A stretch of 64,000 nucleotides of DNA from Bacteroidales bacterium UBA4912 (lineage in GTDB: Bacteria; Bacteroidota; Bacteroidia; Bacteroidales; Dysgonomonadaceae): assembly GCA_002398875.1 (NCBI GenBank), contig DHCC01000089.1, forward strand, positions 23,484-87,483. The letters run 5' to 3'. The notes below the pieces were generated by a model. It did no database searches. It saw only the letters and a program-made list of their open reading frames with translations, and had not been told where the DNA came from. This document shows positions 32,630-41,100 of the stretch, piece after piece. A program made the translations under genes and the position numbers. Numbering within the stretch: the first letter of the stretch is position 1; every line of letters starts with the position of its first letter.

Positions 32630-33139
32630 TCAGTTGATAGGTATTTTTACCTCATCAACAACAATATACATCTCTCTTCCAAATGATGGAAAAGTTTTTC
32701 TTAACTCCTGCATTGCCTCTTCCGCATCACTACGGTTCTCAAAATTGCCCACCCTCAGTCTCCAGAAAGGAGATTCAAACAAAACTACCGTCTCCAGTTC
32801 AGGATACGACTGATTGATAAGGTTTTGTTTTCTGTTAGCTTCATCCCTCGAAGTACGTTGATTATTACCTGAAAAAGCCTGAATTTTATAACCTCTCATC
32901 TTGTAATACTGTACAGAACCGTCTGCTGTGGTGTAAACATTTCTGGGAGGTCCCATCGGACGTCCAAGTATATGAGTAATACTCTCATCCTGATAAATGG
33001 TAACATCCCCTTTACCCTGCACATCAGTATTCAGTTCCTTAAGGATCTCATTCTTTTGTAATGATGTCTGTGCATTAACACCTCCGCTTAGAATAAGTAT
33101 TATAAACAGAATAATCGTATGGCTGTGAAGATATTTCAT
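32630..33139 (-). CDS. SPOR domain protein
   Basis: A 169-residue secreted protein. A signal peptide (MKYLHSHTIILFIILILSGGVNA then Q) precedes a spacer and a C-terminal SPOR domain (about residues 80-165: KMRGYKIQAFSGNNQRTSRDEA, LFESPFWRLRVGNFENRSDAEEAMQEL). SPOR domains bind denuded peptidoglycan at division sites. The frame opens at 33166, but a TATCTTTG promoter element overlaps that position, so the inner ATG at 33137-33139, which gives a clean signal peptide, is preferred. It precedes folE by 18 bp. Confidence 0.85.
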   Translation of the reverse strand: MKYLHSHTIILFIILILSGGVNAQTSLQKNEILKELNTDVQGKGDVTIYQDESITHILGRPMGPPRNVYTTADGSVQYYKMRGYKIQAFSGNNQRTSRDEANRKQNLINQSYPELETVVLFESPFWRLRVGNFENRSDAEEAMQELRKTFPSFGREMYIVVDEVKIPIN

Positions 33140-33163
33140 ATTTTTTTGATCTGTAACTTCGCA

Positions 33164-33171
33164 CAAAGATA
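33164..33171 (-). promoter_or_regulatory. Putative -7 element of the SPOR gene and folE
   Basis: Minus-strand TATCTTTG lies 25 bp before the chosen SPOR-gene ATG. Confidence 0.55.
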
Positions 33172-33177
33172 AATAAA

Positions 33178-33220
33178 TACCACAGACTCGGGTAGAATCT
33201 GTGGTAAAATCTGTGGTAAA
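33178..33220 (-). terminator. Stem-loop with duplicated arm after tpiA
   Basis: TACCACAGA (33178-33186) pairs perfectly with TCTGTGGTA (33198-33206). The 12-bp segment ATCTGTGGTAAA is repeated in tandem (33197-33208, 33209-33220), so two alternative stems can form. It lies between the tpiA stop and the SPOR promoter. The T-run is weak. Confidence 0.55.
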
Positions 33221-33234
33221 ATTCTATTAAAGTG

Positions 33235-33990
33235 TTAAAACGCCTCGATTATCGGCATAAATTTATCAACACTCAGAGAAGCTCCGCCAATCAATCCTCC
33301 ATCTACATCAGGATTCGAGAATAGTTCTTTTGCATTACCTGCATTTGCACTACCGCCATAAAGTATAGAAGTGTTATCAGCAACTTCATTGCCATATTTT
33401 TCGGCAAGAGTTTTACGTATAAATGCGTGCATTTCCTGAGCCTGTTGAGGTGTTGCAGTCTTTCCTGTTCCAATTGCCCAAACAGGTTCGTACGCCAGAA
33501 CGATCTTACCGAAATCTTCTGAAGAAAGATCAAACAGTGATGCTTCAATCTGTGATTTAACAACATCGAAATGTTTTTCCGATTCTCTCTCTTCTAATAC
33601 TTCACCAATACAGAAAATAGGTGTAAGACCGTTTTTCAATGCCAGCAACACTTTCTCTTTAAGTATTTCAGGAGTGTCATGATAATAAGCACGGCGCTCG
33701 CTGTGCCCAAGAATAACATACTTAGCACCTGTTGAAGCAACCATTTCTGCAGATACTTCACCTGTATATGCACCTGATTCCTTATCAGCACAGTTTTGTG
33801 CCGCTACACCTATTTTATTTGTATCAACATTTTCTGCAACACTTGCAAGATGAATAAATGGTGTTCCGACAATCACATCGCAATTTACCGTTTTACCTTC
33901 TAAAGCATTGTTAAGCTCTTTTGCCAGTTGAATACCTTCCTGAAGGTTTTTGTTCATTTTCCAGTTTCCTGCTACAATATTCTTTCTCAT
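33235..33990 (-). CDS. tpiA: Triosephosphate isomerase
   Basis: A 251-residue glycolytic TIM-barrel enzyme interconverting dihydroxyacetone phosphate and glyceraldehyde-3-phosphate. The active-site residues are in VAGNWKMNK (Lys), ILGHSERRAYYHD (His) and VLAYEPVWAIGTGKTATPQQAQEMH (Glu and flexible loop 6); YGGSANAGNAKEL and DGGLIGGASL bind phosphate. It follows the MauE/DoxX-like gene by 31 bp in a run that begins with DUF1599. Confidence 0.98.
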   Translation of the reverse strand: MRKNIVAGNWKMNKNLQEGIQLAKELNNALEGKTVNCDVIVGTPFIHLASVAENVDTNKIGVAAQNCADKESGAYTGEVSAEMVASTGAKYVILGHSERRAYYHDTPEILKEKVLLALKNGLTPIFCIGEVLEERESEKHFDVVKSQIEASLFDLSSEDFGKIVLAYEPVWAIGTGKTATPQQAQEMHAFIRKTLAEKYGNEVADNTSILYGGSANAGNAKELFSNPDVDGGLIGGASLSVDKFMPIIEAF

Positions 33991-34021
33991 GTCTATATAA
34001 TTAATTTATTATTAAGTTCAA

Positions 34022-35269
34022 TTATTTTTTCTTGTCAGCCAGTTTAAGGAATAACAAAGGTACAAAAAAGAGAAGTGCTGTCACTAATAACCCTATTCCT
34101 TTTCCTGACTTTGGATCTTTAGAAAATACTTCCTCAGACGACGGAACCTTACTATCATCCCATTTATTGACTACTGTTCCCTCTTTAATCAATATAAGCC
34201 CGGGGTTTGCTCGAACCATTGTCTTTAATGTTCTTTCATCTGCATGACAAAATTGCGCTCCTGTAATGTATTGAGCTTCCCAATCTTCCACAACTTCCGA
34301 AGAAGAGGCTGTAAGAATATAAAACGGATAGCCATTTTCATCTGCAAACTTCATTATCTCTTTGAATTTATCGAGATGATCGGTGTTCATCATTTCAAGT
34401 GAGTATGAAACCATTAAAAATGCAGGAGTGGTATCCGAAAGGACCAAATCTGTAATATCACCACCAATTTTCCATACACCTGTTTCATCCTGATATAATG
34501 ATTCGATTGCAAAATCCTCTATGGCAGGCTTTTCTCCTTCTTTTACCAGACGGGTTTCCATGTCAATAAAAGTCCAAGTAGAATCATCCCATGGATAGTT
34601 TTCTTCACTGAACTCTTTCTCTGTACCGTCCTTACTGTATATAAATATTGTTTCATATATATCTGCCTTTTCGGGATCTACATACATCTGAGACGGGATA
34701 TTGGCGCCAATTTTGTAAGGACGAAAGTCCAGAATAGGCAGTCGATAAGTATTATGAAGTGAAAATAACACACCAAACAGTACAACGAATAATGCTGTTG
34801 CAGGTGCCACTTTTGATGAATACAAAGGTGTAATTTTCTTCCAATTAATAATCAGAAAAACAATGCCTGCAAGTAATATCAGATTCTTATAAAATGTTTG
34901 CCAGTTACTGATTATCAGAGCATCCCCGAAACAACCGCAATCCTTTACAGGATTGGTTAAAGCAACCCAAAGAGTGAAAGGGGTAAAAAACAACAAGAAC
35001 AGACCAATCAGGTGGGTAGTTGCTTTTCTGTATATTCCGAGAAGCAATAATACTCCAAGAGCAAATTCAGCAACTACCATAATAACAGCTGCTGGAAAAG
35101 CAAGTGAAAATAGTTCTGTCAGATTTAGCTCTATAAGATAGTCCTGTATTTTATATGTGAAACCGAGCGGGTCAACGGCTTTTACAAAACCGGAGAACAT
35201 GAATGTGGCTCCGACTATCACACGAGACAGTTCAACAACCATTTTTTCAAAAGTTACACTCCGCTTCAT
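34022..35269 (-). CDS. MauE/DoxX-like membrane protein with C-terminal thioredoxin-like domain
   Basis: A 415-residue inner-membrane protein found widely in Bacteroidetes. Four N-terminal helices (about residues 15-135) form a DoxX/MauE-like unit with RVIVGATFMFSGFVKAVDPLGF and the motif KDCGCFGDAL. A fifth helix lies near 155-175. A periplasmic domain (about 190-380) resembles a thioredoxin fold (LMVSYSLEMMNTDHLDKFKEI, YPFYILTASSSE, PGLILIKEGTVVNKWDD) but lacks a CxxC; a final helix ends the protein. MauE-type proteins support periplasmic disulfide formation; here a redox role is only a guess. It sits between DUF1599 and tpiA with short gaps. Confidence 0.8.
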   Translation of the reverse strand: MKRSVTFEKMVVELSRVIVGATFMFSGFVKAVDPLGFTYKIQDYLIELNLTELFSLAFPAAVIMVVAEFALGVLLLLGIYRKATTHLIGLFLLFFTPFTLWVALTNPVKDCGCFGDALIISNWQTFYKNLILLAGIVFLIINWKKITPLYSSKVAPATALFVVLFGVLFSLHNTYRLPILDFRPYKIGANIPSQMYVDPEKADIYETIFIYSKDGTEKEFSEENYPWDDSTWTFIDMETRLVKEGEKPAIEDFAIESLYQDETGVWKIGGDITDLVLSDTTPAFLMVSYSLEMMNTDHLDKFKEIMKFADENGYPFYILTASSSEVVEDWEAQYITGAQFCHADERTLKTMVRANPGLILIKEGTVVNKWDDSKVPSSEEVFSKDPKSGKGIGLLVTALLFFVPLLFLKLADKKK

Positions 35270-35308
35270 TTTATTAAAACAGTAATTTTGTGATTATGAT
35301 TGGTGTAC

Positions 35309-35878
35309 TTATTGATTATTTTCCTCAATCGTGATACATTCCCCGAAATGAAGCTTGATTAACCCGAAAATAGCATAATTAATCATATCCATATAATTTG
35401 CATCAACTCCTTCAGAAATCATTGTCTGCCCGTCATTACCCTCAATCTCTTTCGTACGGTAAATCTTCATAAGGATAAGATCGGTGTACGAACTTACCCG
35501 CATACTTCTCCAGGCCTCATCGTAATCATGGTTCTTAGCATACATAAGCTCCTTTGTAACGGCAAGAAATTCATCATACAGCTCCAGTGCATTCTCATTA
35601 GTGATATCAACTGTATCTGCATATCCCAGTTTAAGCTGAATAAGTCCGATTATTCCGTAATTCACAATTCCAATGAATTCAGGAAATATACCCTCATCCA
35701 CCATTTTCTCCTTCTTTGTTTCCAGTGTACGGATTCGGTTTGCTTTGATAAATATCTGATCTGTAACTGAAGTTGGACGGAGTATACGCCATGAAGCTCC
35801 ATAATCTTGCAATTTGCGTACATAAATATCGCGACAGATTGCTGTTACTTCATCGAATTGCTTATTGGTGACATTCAT
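35309..35878 (-). CDS. DUF1599 protein with internal duplication
   Basis: A 189-residue protein of unknown function from the DUF1599 family. It is made of two similar halves. Residues 7-85 include KLQDYGASWRILRPTSVTDQ, KANRIRTLE and EGIFPEFIGIVNYGIIGLIQL. Residues 101-179 include KNHDYDEAWRSMRVSSYTDL, KIYRTKEIE and EGVDANYMDMINYAIFGLIKL. The mainly helical pattern with repeated YxxxWR, D and NY residues recalls all-alpha NTP-binding proteins, but no activity can be assigned. It heads the run DUF1599, MauE/DoxX-like, tpiA, and a TATCTTTG promoter element lies about 40 bp upstream. Confidence 0.85.
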   Translation of the reverse strand: MNVTNKQFDEVTAICRDIYVRKLQDYGASWRILRPTSVTDQIFIKANRIRTLETKKEKMVDEGIFPEFIGIVNYGIIGLIQLKLGYADTVDITNENALELYDEFLAVTKELMYAKNHDYDEAWRSMRVSSYTDLILMKIYRTKEIEGNDGQTMISEGVDANYMDMINYAIFGLIKLHFGECITIEENNQ

Positions 35879-35917
35879 CGGATTTATCTATTTTATTTTT
35901 AACGTAAAACAACCTAA

Positions 35918-35925
35918 CAAAGATA
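35918..35925 (-). promoter_or_regulatory. Putative -7 element of the DUF1599-tpiA operon
   Basis: Minus-strand TATCTTTG, 40 bp before the DUF1599 ATG, directly downstream of the preceding terminator. Confidence 0.55.
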
Positions 35926-35930
35926 AACAA

Positions 35931-35964
35931 AAAAAGGTACAAGTTTGTAATCTTGTACCTTTTT
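35931..35964. terminator. Rho-independent terminator of the M23 peptidase gene
   Basis: AAAAAGGTACAAG (35931-35943) and CTTGTACCTTTTT (35952-35964) form a perfect 13-bp stem with an 8-nt loop and a T-run on the minus strand. Confidence 0.85.
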
Positions 35965-35990
35965 TCAGACTTATGCTTAGTCTTATCTAT

Positions 35991-37013
35991 TTATGAAACA
36001 CGTATAGTTTTCCCTACACGTAAAACTGTTTTAGATGTCATATTATTAAGAGTACAGAGTTTACTCACACTTGTACCATATCGTCTTGATATTGCCCCCA
36101 AAGTATCGCCTTTCTGAATTCGGTGATACTGAACTTCACCTGATACAAATTTATTGGTTTCAGCTGTAGGCTGTCTATAATTATTACTGTCTGCGGCGGT
36201 TTTAATGACAGATCTGCTGCTTGAATTTGTCTTTCTATAACTGGAATTGGTAACCAGATATTCATCCTGATGTACCGTCTTACTTGGAAAATCGATAATA
36301 AAATTGGGATTAATAGGTTTACCCAAAAAACGTGTTTCGAAATGCAGATGTGAACCAAATGAACGCCCTGTGTTACCTGCAAGCCCTATTGGCTCACCTG
36401 ATTTAACAAAATCATTCTCTTCAACCAAAAACTTTGAAAGATGCCCGTAAACAGTTTCAAGTCCGTTTACATGCCTTACAACCAGATAGTACCCATAGCC
36501 ACTTCTTTCATAGCGCTTTACCCTGATTTTTCCATCAAAAGCAGCATAGATTGTGTCGCCTGTCTGAGCTTTAATGTCGATACCGTAATGATAACGTCTG
36601 CTTCCTCTTCTACCAAAATTAGAAGTCATGTGTCCTGCTGCCGGCATCGTAAAATTGTCAAGATCTACAATAAATGTGTCGGGAGCGTTCTTCAGACTGC
36701 TATACATATCTACATATCTGTTTTCCCACATTCCACCATATAAATCATCGGCGGGTATATCTTCCGGGTTGAATTCTTCTCTCTGTTCTTCTACCTCATC
36801 CAAAACAGACAGGTCAAGTTTGAGTTTTAGTCCATCAGCGAAAAGACCTTGTCTTTCATTTAAGTTTGAACTGTGTAACTGTTTGTATTTAATATCGGAC
36901 CGGCTGTTATCTTCAGTCTCCTGTTTGATTTGCGAAAATGAGTTTAATGTCACAAACATCAGTGCTGCCGGCAATATCACTCTTGCTTTCGAAAATAATT
37001 TAAATATCTCCAT
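35991..37013 (-). CDS. M23 peptidase with C-terminal LysM domain
   Basis: A 340-residue secreted peptidoglycan endopeptidase. A signal peptide (MEIFKLFSKARVILPAALMFVTLNSFS then Q) and a long linker precede the M23/LytM domain (about residues 125-235), whose zinc ligands are H142 and D146 (YHYGID) and HLHFE (near 224). A LysM repeat ends the protein (YHRIQKGDTLGAISRRYGTSVSKLCTLNNM, residues about 295-338). Such proteins split cell-wall crosslinks or activate amidases in division. It follows ndk by 53 bp and ends at a strong terminator. Confidence 0.93.
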   Translation of the reverse strand: MEIFKLFSKARVILPAALMFVTLNSFSQIKQETEDNSRSDIKYKQLHSSNLNERQGLFADGLKLKLDLSVLDEVEEQREEFNPEDIPADDLYGGMWENRYVDMYSSLKNAPDTFIVDLDNFTMPAAGHMTSNFGRRGSRRYHYGIDIKAQTGDTIYAAFDGKIRVKRYERSGYGYYLVVRHVNGLETVYGHLSKFLVEENDFVKSGEPIGLAGNTGRSFGSHLHFETRFLGKPINPNFIIDFPSKTVHQDEYLVTNSSYRKTNSSSRSVIKTAADSNNYRQPTAETNKFVSGEVQYHRIQKGDTLGAISRRYGTSVSKLCTLNNMTSKTVLRVGKTIRVS

Positions 37014-37066
37014 TGATATCTTTTTTTATATCAAATATCTTAAAAGTCAATTTATTAGTAAAGCAA

Positions 37067-37528
37067 TCAATACTCATCGTTAGCGTAAACACACGGAATT
37101 GTTAATTGCGTATAATTAAAGATTTCATCTGTTGTAAAAAAACGTGCTAACTCAGCTTGTGCAGTTTCATTAGTATCTGATGCGTGTACTATATTTTCCT
37201 GAACACTTACACTAAAATCACCCCTAATGGTGCCCGGCTCTGCTTCTCGTCCGTTTGTTACACCCGTAATTTTTCTTACCACATTCACAGCATCAACTCC
37301 TTTTAGTGCCATTACAATTACAGGGCTTGCCTGCATCGATTCTTTTATACGTCCATAGAAAGGTTTATGAACCAAGTGTGAATAGTGTATTTGCAACTGC
37401 TCATCGGTCAGGTTGGTCATTTTCATTCCAACTATCTGGAGGCCTTTCTTTTCGAACCGGGAAACCACTTCTCCCAGTATACCACGCTGAATAGCAGAAG
37501 GTTTTAGAATGACTAATGTTACCTGCAT
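37067..37528 (-). CDS. ndk: Nucleoside diphosphate kinase
   Basis: A 153-residue enzyme transferring phosphate from ATP to nucleoside diphosphates through a phosphohistidine. LVILKPSAIQRG (NTP site), EVVSRFEKKGLQIVGMKM, GVDAVNVVRKITGVTNGREAEPGTIRGDFS and the catalytic His in NIVHASDTNETAQAEL are present. The protein is about ten residues longer than E. coli Ndk, as usual in Bacteroidetes. It diverges from the DUF2723 gene across a 578-bp region holding an 11-bp repeat array, and the M23 gene follows 53 bp later. Confidence 0.97.
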   Translation of the reverse strand: MQVTLVILKPSAIQRGILGEVVSRFEKKGLQIVGMKMTNLTDEQLQIHYSHLVHKPFYGRIKESMQASPVIVMALKGVDAVNVVRKITGVTNGREAEPGTIRGDFSVSVQENIVHASDTNETAQAELARFFTTDEIFNYTQLTIPCVYANDEY

Positions 37529-37787
37529 TGAATTAAAACTACTACTTAATAACTTTTTTATTACAGATTTTTTTCCTTAATCGATTCCAAAGTAAACTTT
37601 TTATTATTTGAACTCCAAATTATCTACTAGCTTTTTTCACATCAAACATTTTGAAACATTAGAAAAAAACACCGCATACGCCTGTTTATCTGACACTTAA
37701 CCCTAAACATGTTGTACAACATATTTTGCTGAATTTAAGTTCATTATAGTTTTATTAAAACGCATTTCACCCATAGAGTATAATTAC

Positions 37788-37831
37788 TTCAATATTTATT
37801 TCTACTAACCTTGTTCTTATTTTATTCTATT
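37788..37831 (-). repeat. Left array of degenerate 11-bp units, inverted orientation
   Basis: On the minus strand this reads AATAGAATAAA, ATAAGAACAAG, GTTAGTAGAAA, TAAATATTGAA. It is in opposite orientation to the array at 37834-37910. The inner part, 37805-37818, matches 37847-37860 as an inverted repeat at 12 of 14 positions. The outer units are weak. Confidence 0.5.
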
Positions 37832-37833
37832 AT

Positions 37834-37910
37834 AACAGGAGTTTAAAAGAGCAAGGTAAGGGCAAGGTAAGTCTCATATAAATCTCAGGTAAGGCCAAAA
37901 TCAGGACGAT
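37834..37910 (+). repeat. Right array of seven degenerate 11-bp units
   Basis: Consecutive 11-bp units are AACAGGAGTTT, AAAAGAGCAAG, GTAAGGGCAAG, GTAAGTCTCAT, ATAAATCTCAG, GTAAGGCCAAA, ATCAGGACGAT. A stretch of 10 bases (GCAAGGTAAG at 37851 and 37862) recurs exactly at 11-bp spacing. The layout mirrors the array at 2036-2090. Confidence 0.65.
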
Positions 37911-38056
37911 ACAGGTCTGATCTTAATAAAATCTGTGTCAAATAGCAATAGATTATGCAATATAACTATTTGGGAAAAACGAACAGTATTTCACCTTTTT
38001 TAATAAGGATGACATAAAAACCTTTCAAAACAGACAATCGAATTAAGAGATTTAAG

Positions 38057-38064
38057 TATCTTTG
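38057..38064 (+). promoter_or_regulatory. Putative -7 element of the DUF2723 gene
   Basis: TATCTTTG followed by CCC, 43 bp before the ATG at 38107. No clear -33. Confidence 0.55.
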
Positions 38065-38106
38065 CCCTACTTTTTATACTAAATCAGTAGGATTCAGGTT
38101 AATGCC

Positions 38107-41100
38107 ATGAATCAAAACAGGAAAAATATGTCTAAATACAAGTTAATCAATAACATCTCGGGGTGGGCGGTTTTTGCAGTAGCTGCCACAGTCTATTTGC
38201 TTACAATAGAGCCAACAGCCAGTTTCTGGGATTGTGGAGAATTTATAACATCAGCTTACAAACTGGAAGTGGGACATCCGCCGGGTGCTCCTTTTTTTAT
38301 GCTTGTAGGCAACTTCTTTACTCAGCTGGCTAGAGATACGTCACAGGTTGCAATGATGGTAAACATCATGTCTGCTCTTATGAGTGCATTTACCATACTG
38401 TTCCTTTTCTGGACAATAACACATCTTACAAGAAAATTATTATTAAAGAAAAGTGACGATGTGTTAACTGTGGGTCAGACAATTGCCGTGATTGGCAGCG
38501 GTGTTGTTGGAGCGCTTGTTTACACGTTTTCAGACACGTTCTGGTTTTCAGCTGTAGAAGGTGAAGTTTACGCATTCTCGTCGATGCTGACTGCACTGGT
38601 GTTCTGGCTCATACTTAAATGGGAAGATAATGCCGACAAACCTCATTCCGATAAGTGGCTTGTGCTTATAGCTTATGTAATGGGGCTTTCTATTGGTGTT
38701 CACTTGCTCAATCTTCTTTGTATCCCTGCAATCGTAATGGTTTACTATTTCAAGAAGACAGAAAATGCAAACTGGAAAGGAGCATTAAAAGCACTTCTTG
38801 TTTCATTTGTACTGATAATTATTGTGATGTGGGGCGTAATACCCGGTTTCACTAAAGTAGGCGGATGGTTTGAGCTTTTGTTTGTAAACACACTCGGTTT
38901 ACCATATAATTCAGGTGTATTATTTTATCTGCTGGTGTTGGTTGCTTCAATTGTAATGGGACTTTACCATACTATTTCATCTAAGAAAAATGAAAACAGG
39001 GCACGTACAGCATTTTTTATGACACTTGCATTAACCGGTGTACTTTTCATCAGTGGCAGTACATGGCTATGGATTGTTTTGATTGCAGCAGGTGCTTATT
39101 TTGTATTTAAATCCAAGAAGATCAGTATGAGGTTTATCAACCTTTCTGTTTCTTGTATAATGGTAATACTTGTAGGCTTTTCGGCTTATGCCCTGATACC
39201 AATAAGGTCAAGCGCTAACCCCCCACTAGATCTGAACTCCCCTGAAGATATATTCTCACTGGGCAGCTATCTGAATCGTGAGCAGTATGGACAGACTCCA
39301 CTGATTCATGGAACTACTTACGCTTCAAAGATTGCAAGAAATGCCGATGGAACAGCTATTACTGATGGCGAGAGGATAAGCTACAAGCAAGTAGTAAAAG
39401 CCTCTCCCGACGAAAAGGACAGATATGAAAAGGTAATATCTCCTAATTACAAATATACAAATACGATGCTGTTCCCGAGGATGCATTCAAACCCGAATAA
39501 TCCCTCTTTTCAGAATCATATTATTGGTTATGAAAGATGGGGAGGTGTTAATGATAGAAATACTAAGCCCACATTTTTTCAGAATCTGAAGTATATGTTC
39601 GGCTACCAGTTCAATTATATGTACTGGCGCTACTTCTTTTGGAATTTTTCGGGAAGGCAAAATGATATTCAGGGTGATGGCGGAATAACTGCAGGAAACT
39701 GGATCACAGGTATCTCTTTTATTGATGAGCATGTTCTGGGTCTTGGACCTCAGGATGAAATGGCTCCTGATATTGTGAATAACAAAGGAAGAAATAAATA
39801 TTATATGTTGCCACTGATCTTGGGCATCATTGGCATATTGTATCAGTTAAGGTTAAAAGAGCGAGGATTGCAGAGTTTTATTGTTGTCTTTCTGCTGTTT
39901 TTTATGACCGGTCTGGCTATTATCCTTTACCTGAATCAGACGTTTATGGAGCCCAGGGAAAGGGATTATGCCTATGCCGGCTCCTTCTATGCTTTTTCTA
40001 TCTGGGTAGGTATGGGAGTTGCAGGGATAGCACTATTCCTGAGAAAATATATAAAAAACACCAAAGCCGCTACTGCACTAGCTTCGGCTGCATGTCTGTT
40101 TGTGCCGGTTCAGATGGCTTCAGAAAACTGGGATGATCATGACCGCTCTGGCCGAACTCTTGCACGTGATACAGGTATGAATTATTTGAGCAGTGTTGGT
40201 GAAAACGCTATCCTGTTTACTAATGGAGATAATGATACCTATCCTTTGTGGTATGTACAGGAAACAGAGGGTTTCAGAACTGATGTAAGGGTAACTAACC
40301 TTAGCTTCCTGCAAACGGAATGGTACATTGATCAGCTGGTGAGACCTGCTTATGAGTCAGAACCGCTGCCAATTAAATGGTCACGCCCAAGATATTCGGG
40401 TGATGAAGGAAGTGCGGCTTTTGTTATCACTAAAAAGGAGATTGAATCTGTACTCAGTCAAAGCCAAATACCTGCTATATCTTATAATAATTATTACGAC
40501 ACTAATGCTTACAGGGATACAATTTCGCTGAAACAGACAATGGAGAATCTGCGTACGGGTGTGAATTCCAAACCTTCAAATCCTTTTAATACAGGTGACA
40601 CTCAGGTAATACCGGGCAACAGACTTTATCTGGATGTTGATAGTTCTGCGGTAAACTGGGATGCTTTAGCGGCAAAACCAACTGACAGGATGATTATTAG
40701 CCTTGAAGGAAAACAGGCTGTGTATCGACACGAATTGATGATGCTGGAACTTCTCACCAATATAAATGATGATAACTGGGAAAGGCCTTTACATTTTGCC
40801 ACCACAATTACTCCTTCACTTTATATGAATCTGCAGGAAAACAACTTTTCACTTAACGGTCTCACTTATCAGGTAGTACCTGGTAGTCCTTTGAATAACG
40901 GGGTGAATTTAGAAGCTGCTTATGATAATATGGTGAATAAGTTTAGATGGGGCGGACTCGAGAACAATCCTGATATTTATATGGATCAAACCAGTAGGAG
41001 AATGTTGTCTACTTTCAGACTATACTTCACACAACTCATTGATGAACTTATAAATGCAGGTGAAAATGAAAAAGCTCTGACAGCTCTTGACAAGGTTACA

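Larger units (their letters stand above)
37529..38106. other. Divergent intergenic region between ndk and the DUF2723 gene
   Basis: At 578 bp this is the longest noncoding stretch in the window. About 250 bp next to ndk are AT-rich with no recognisable element. Then come the inverted left array (37788-37831), the right 11-bp array (37834-37910), and about 140 bp of AT-rich leader with a TATCTTTG -7 element at 38057-38064. I found no small gene or RNA family. Confidence 0.7.
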
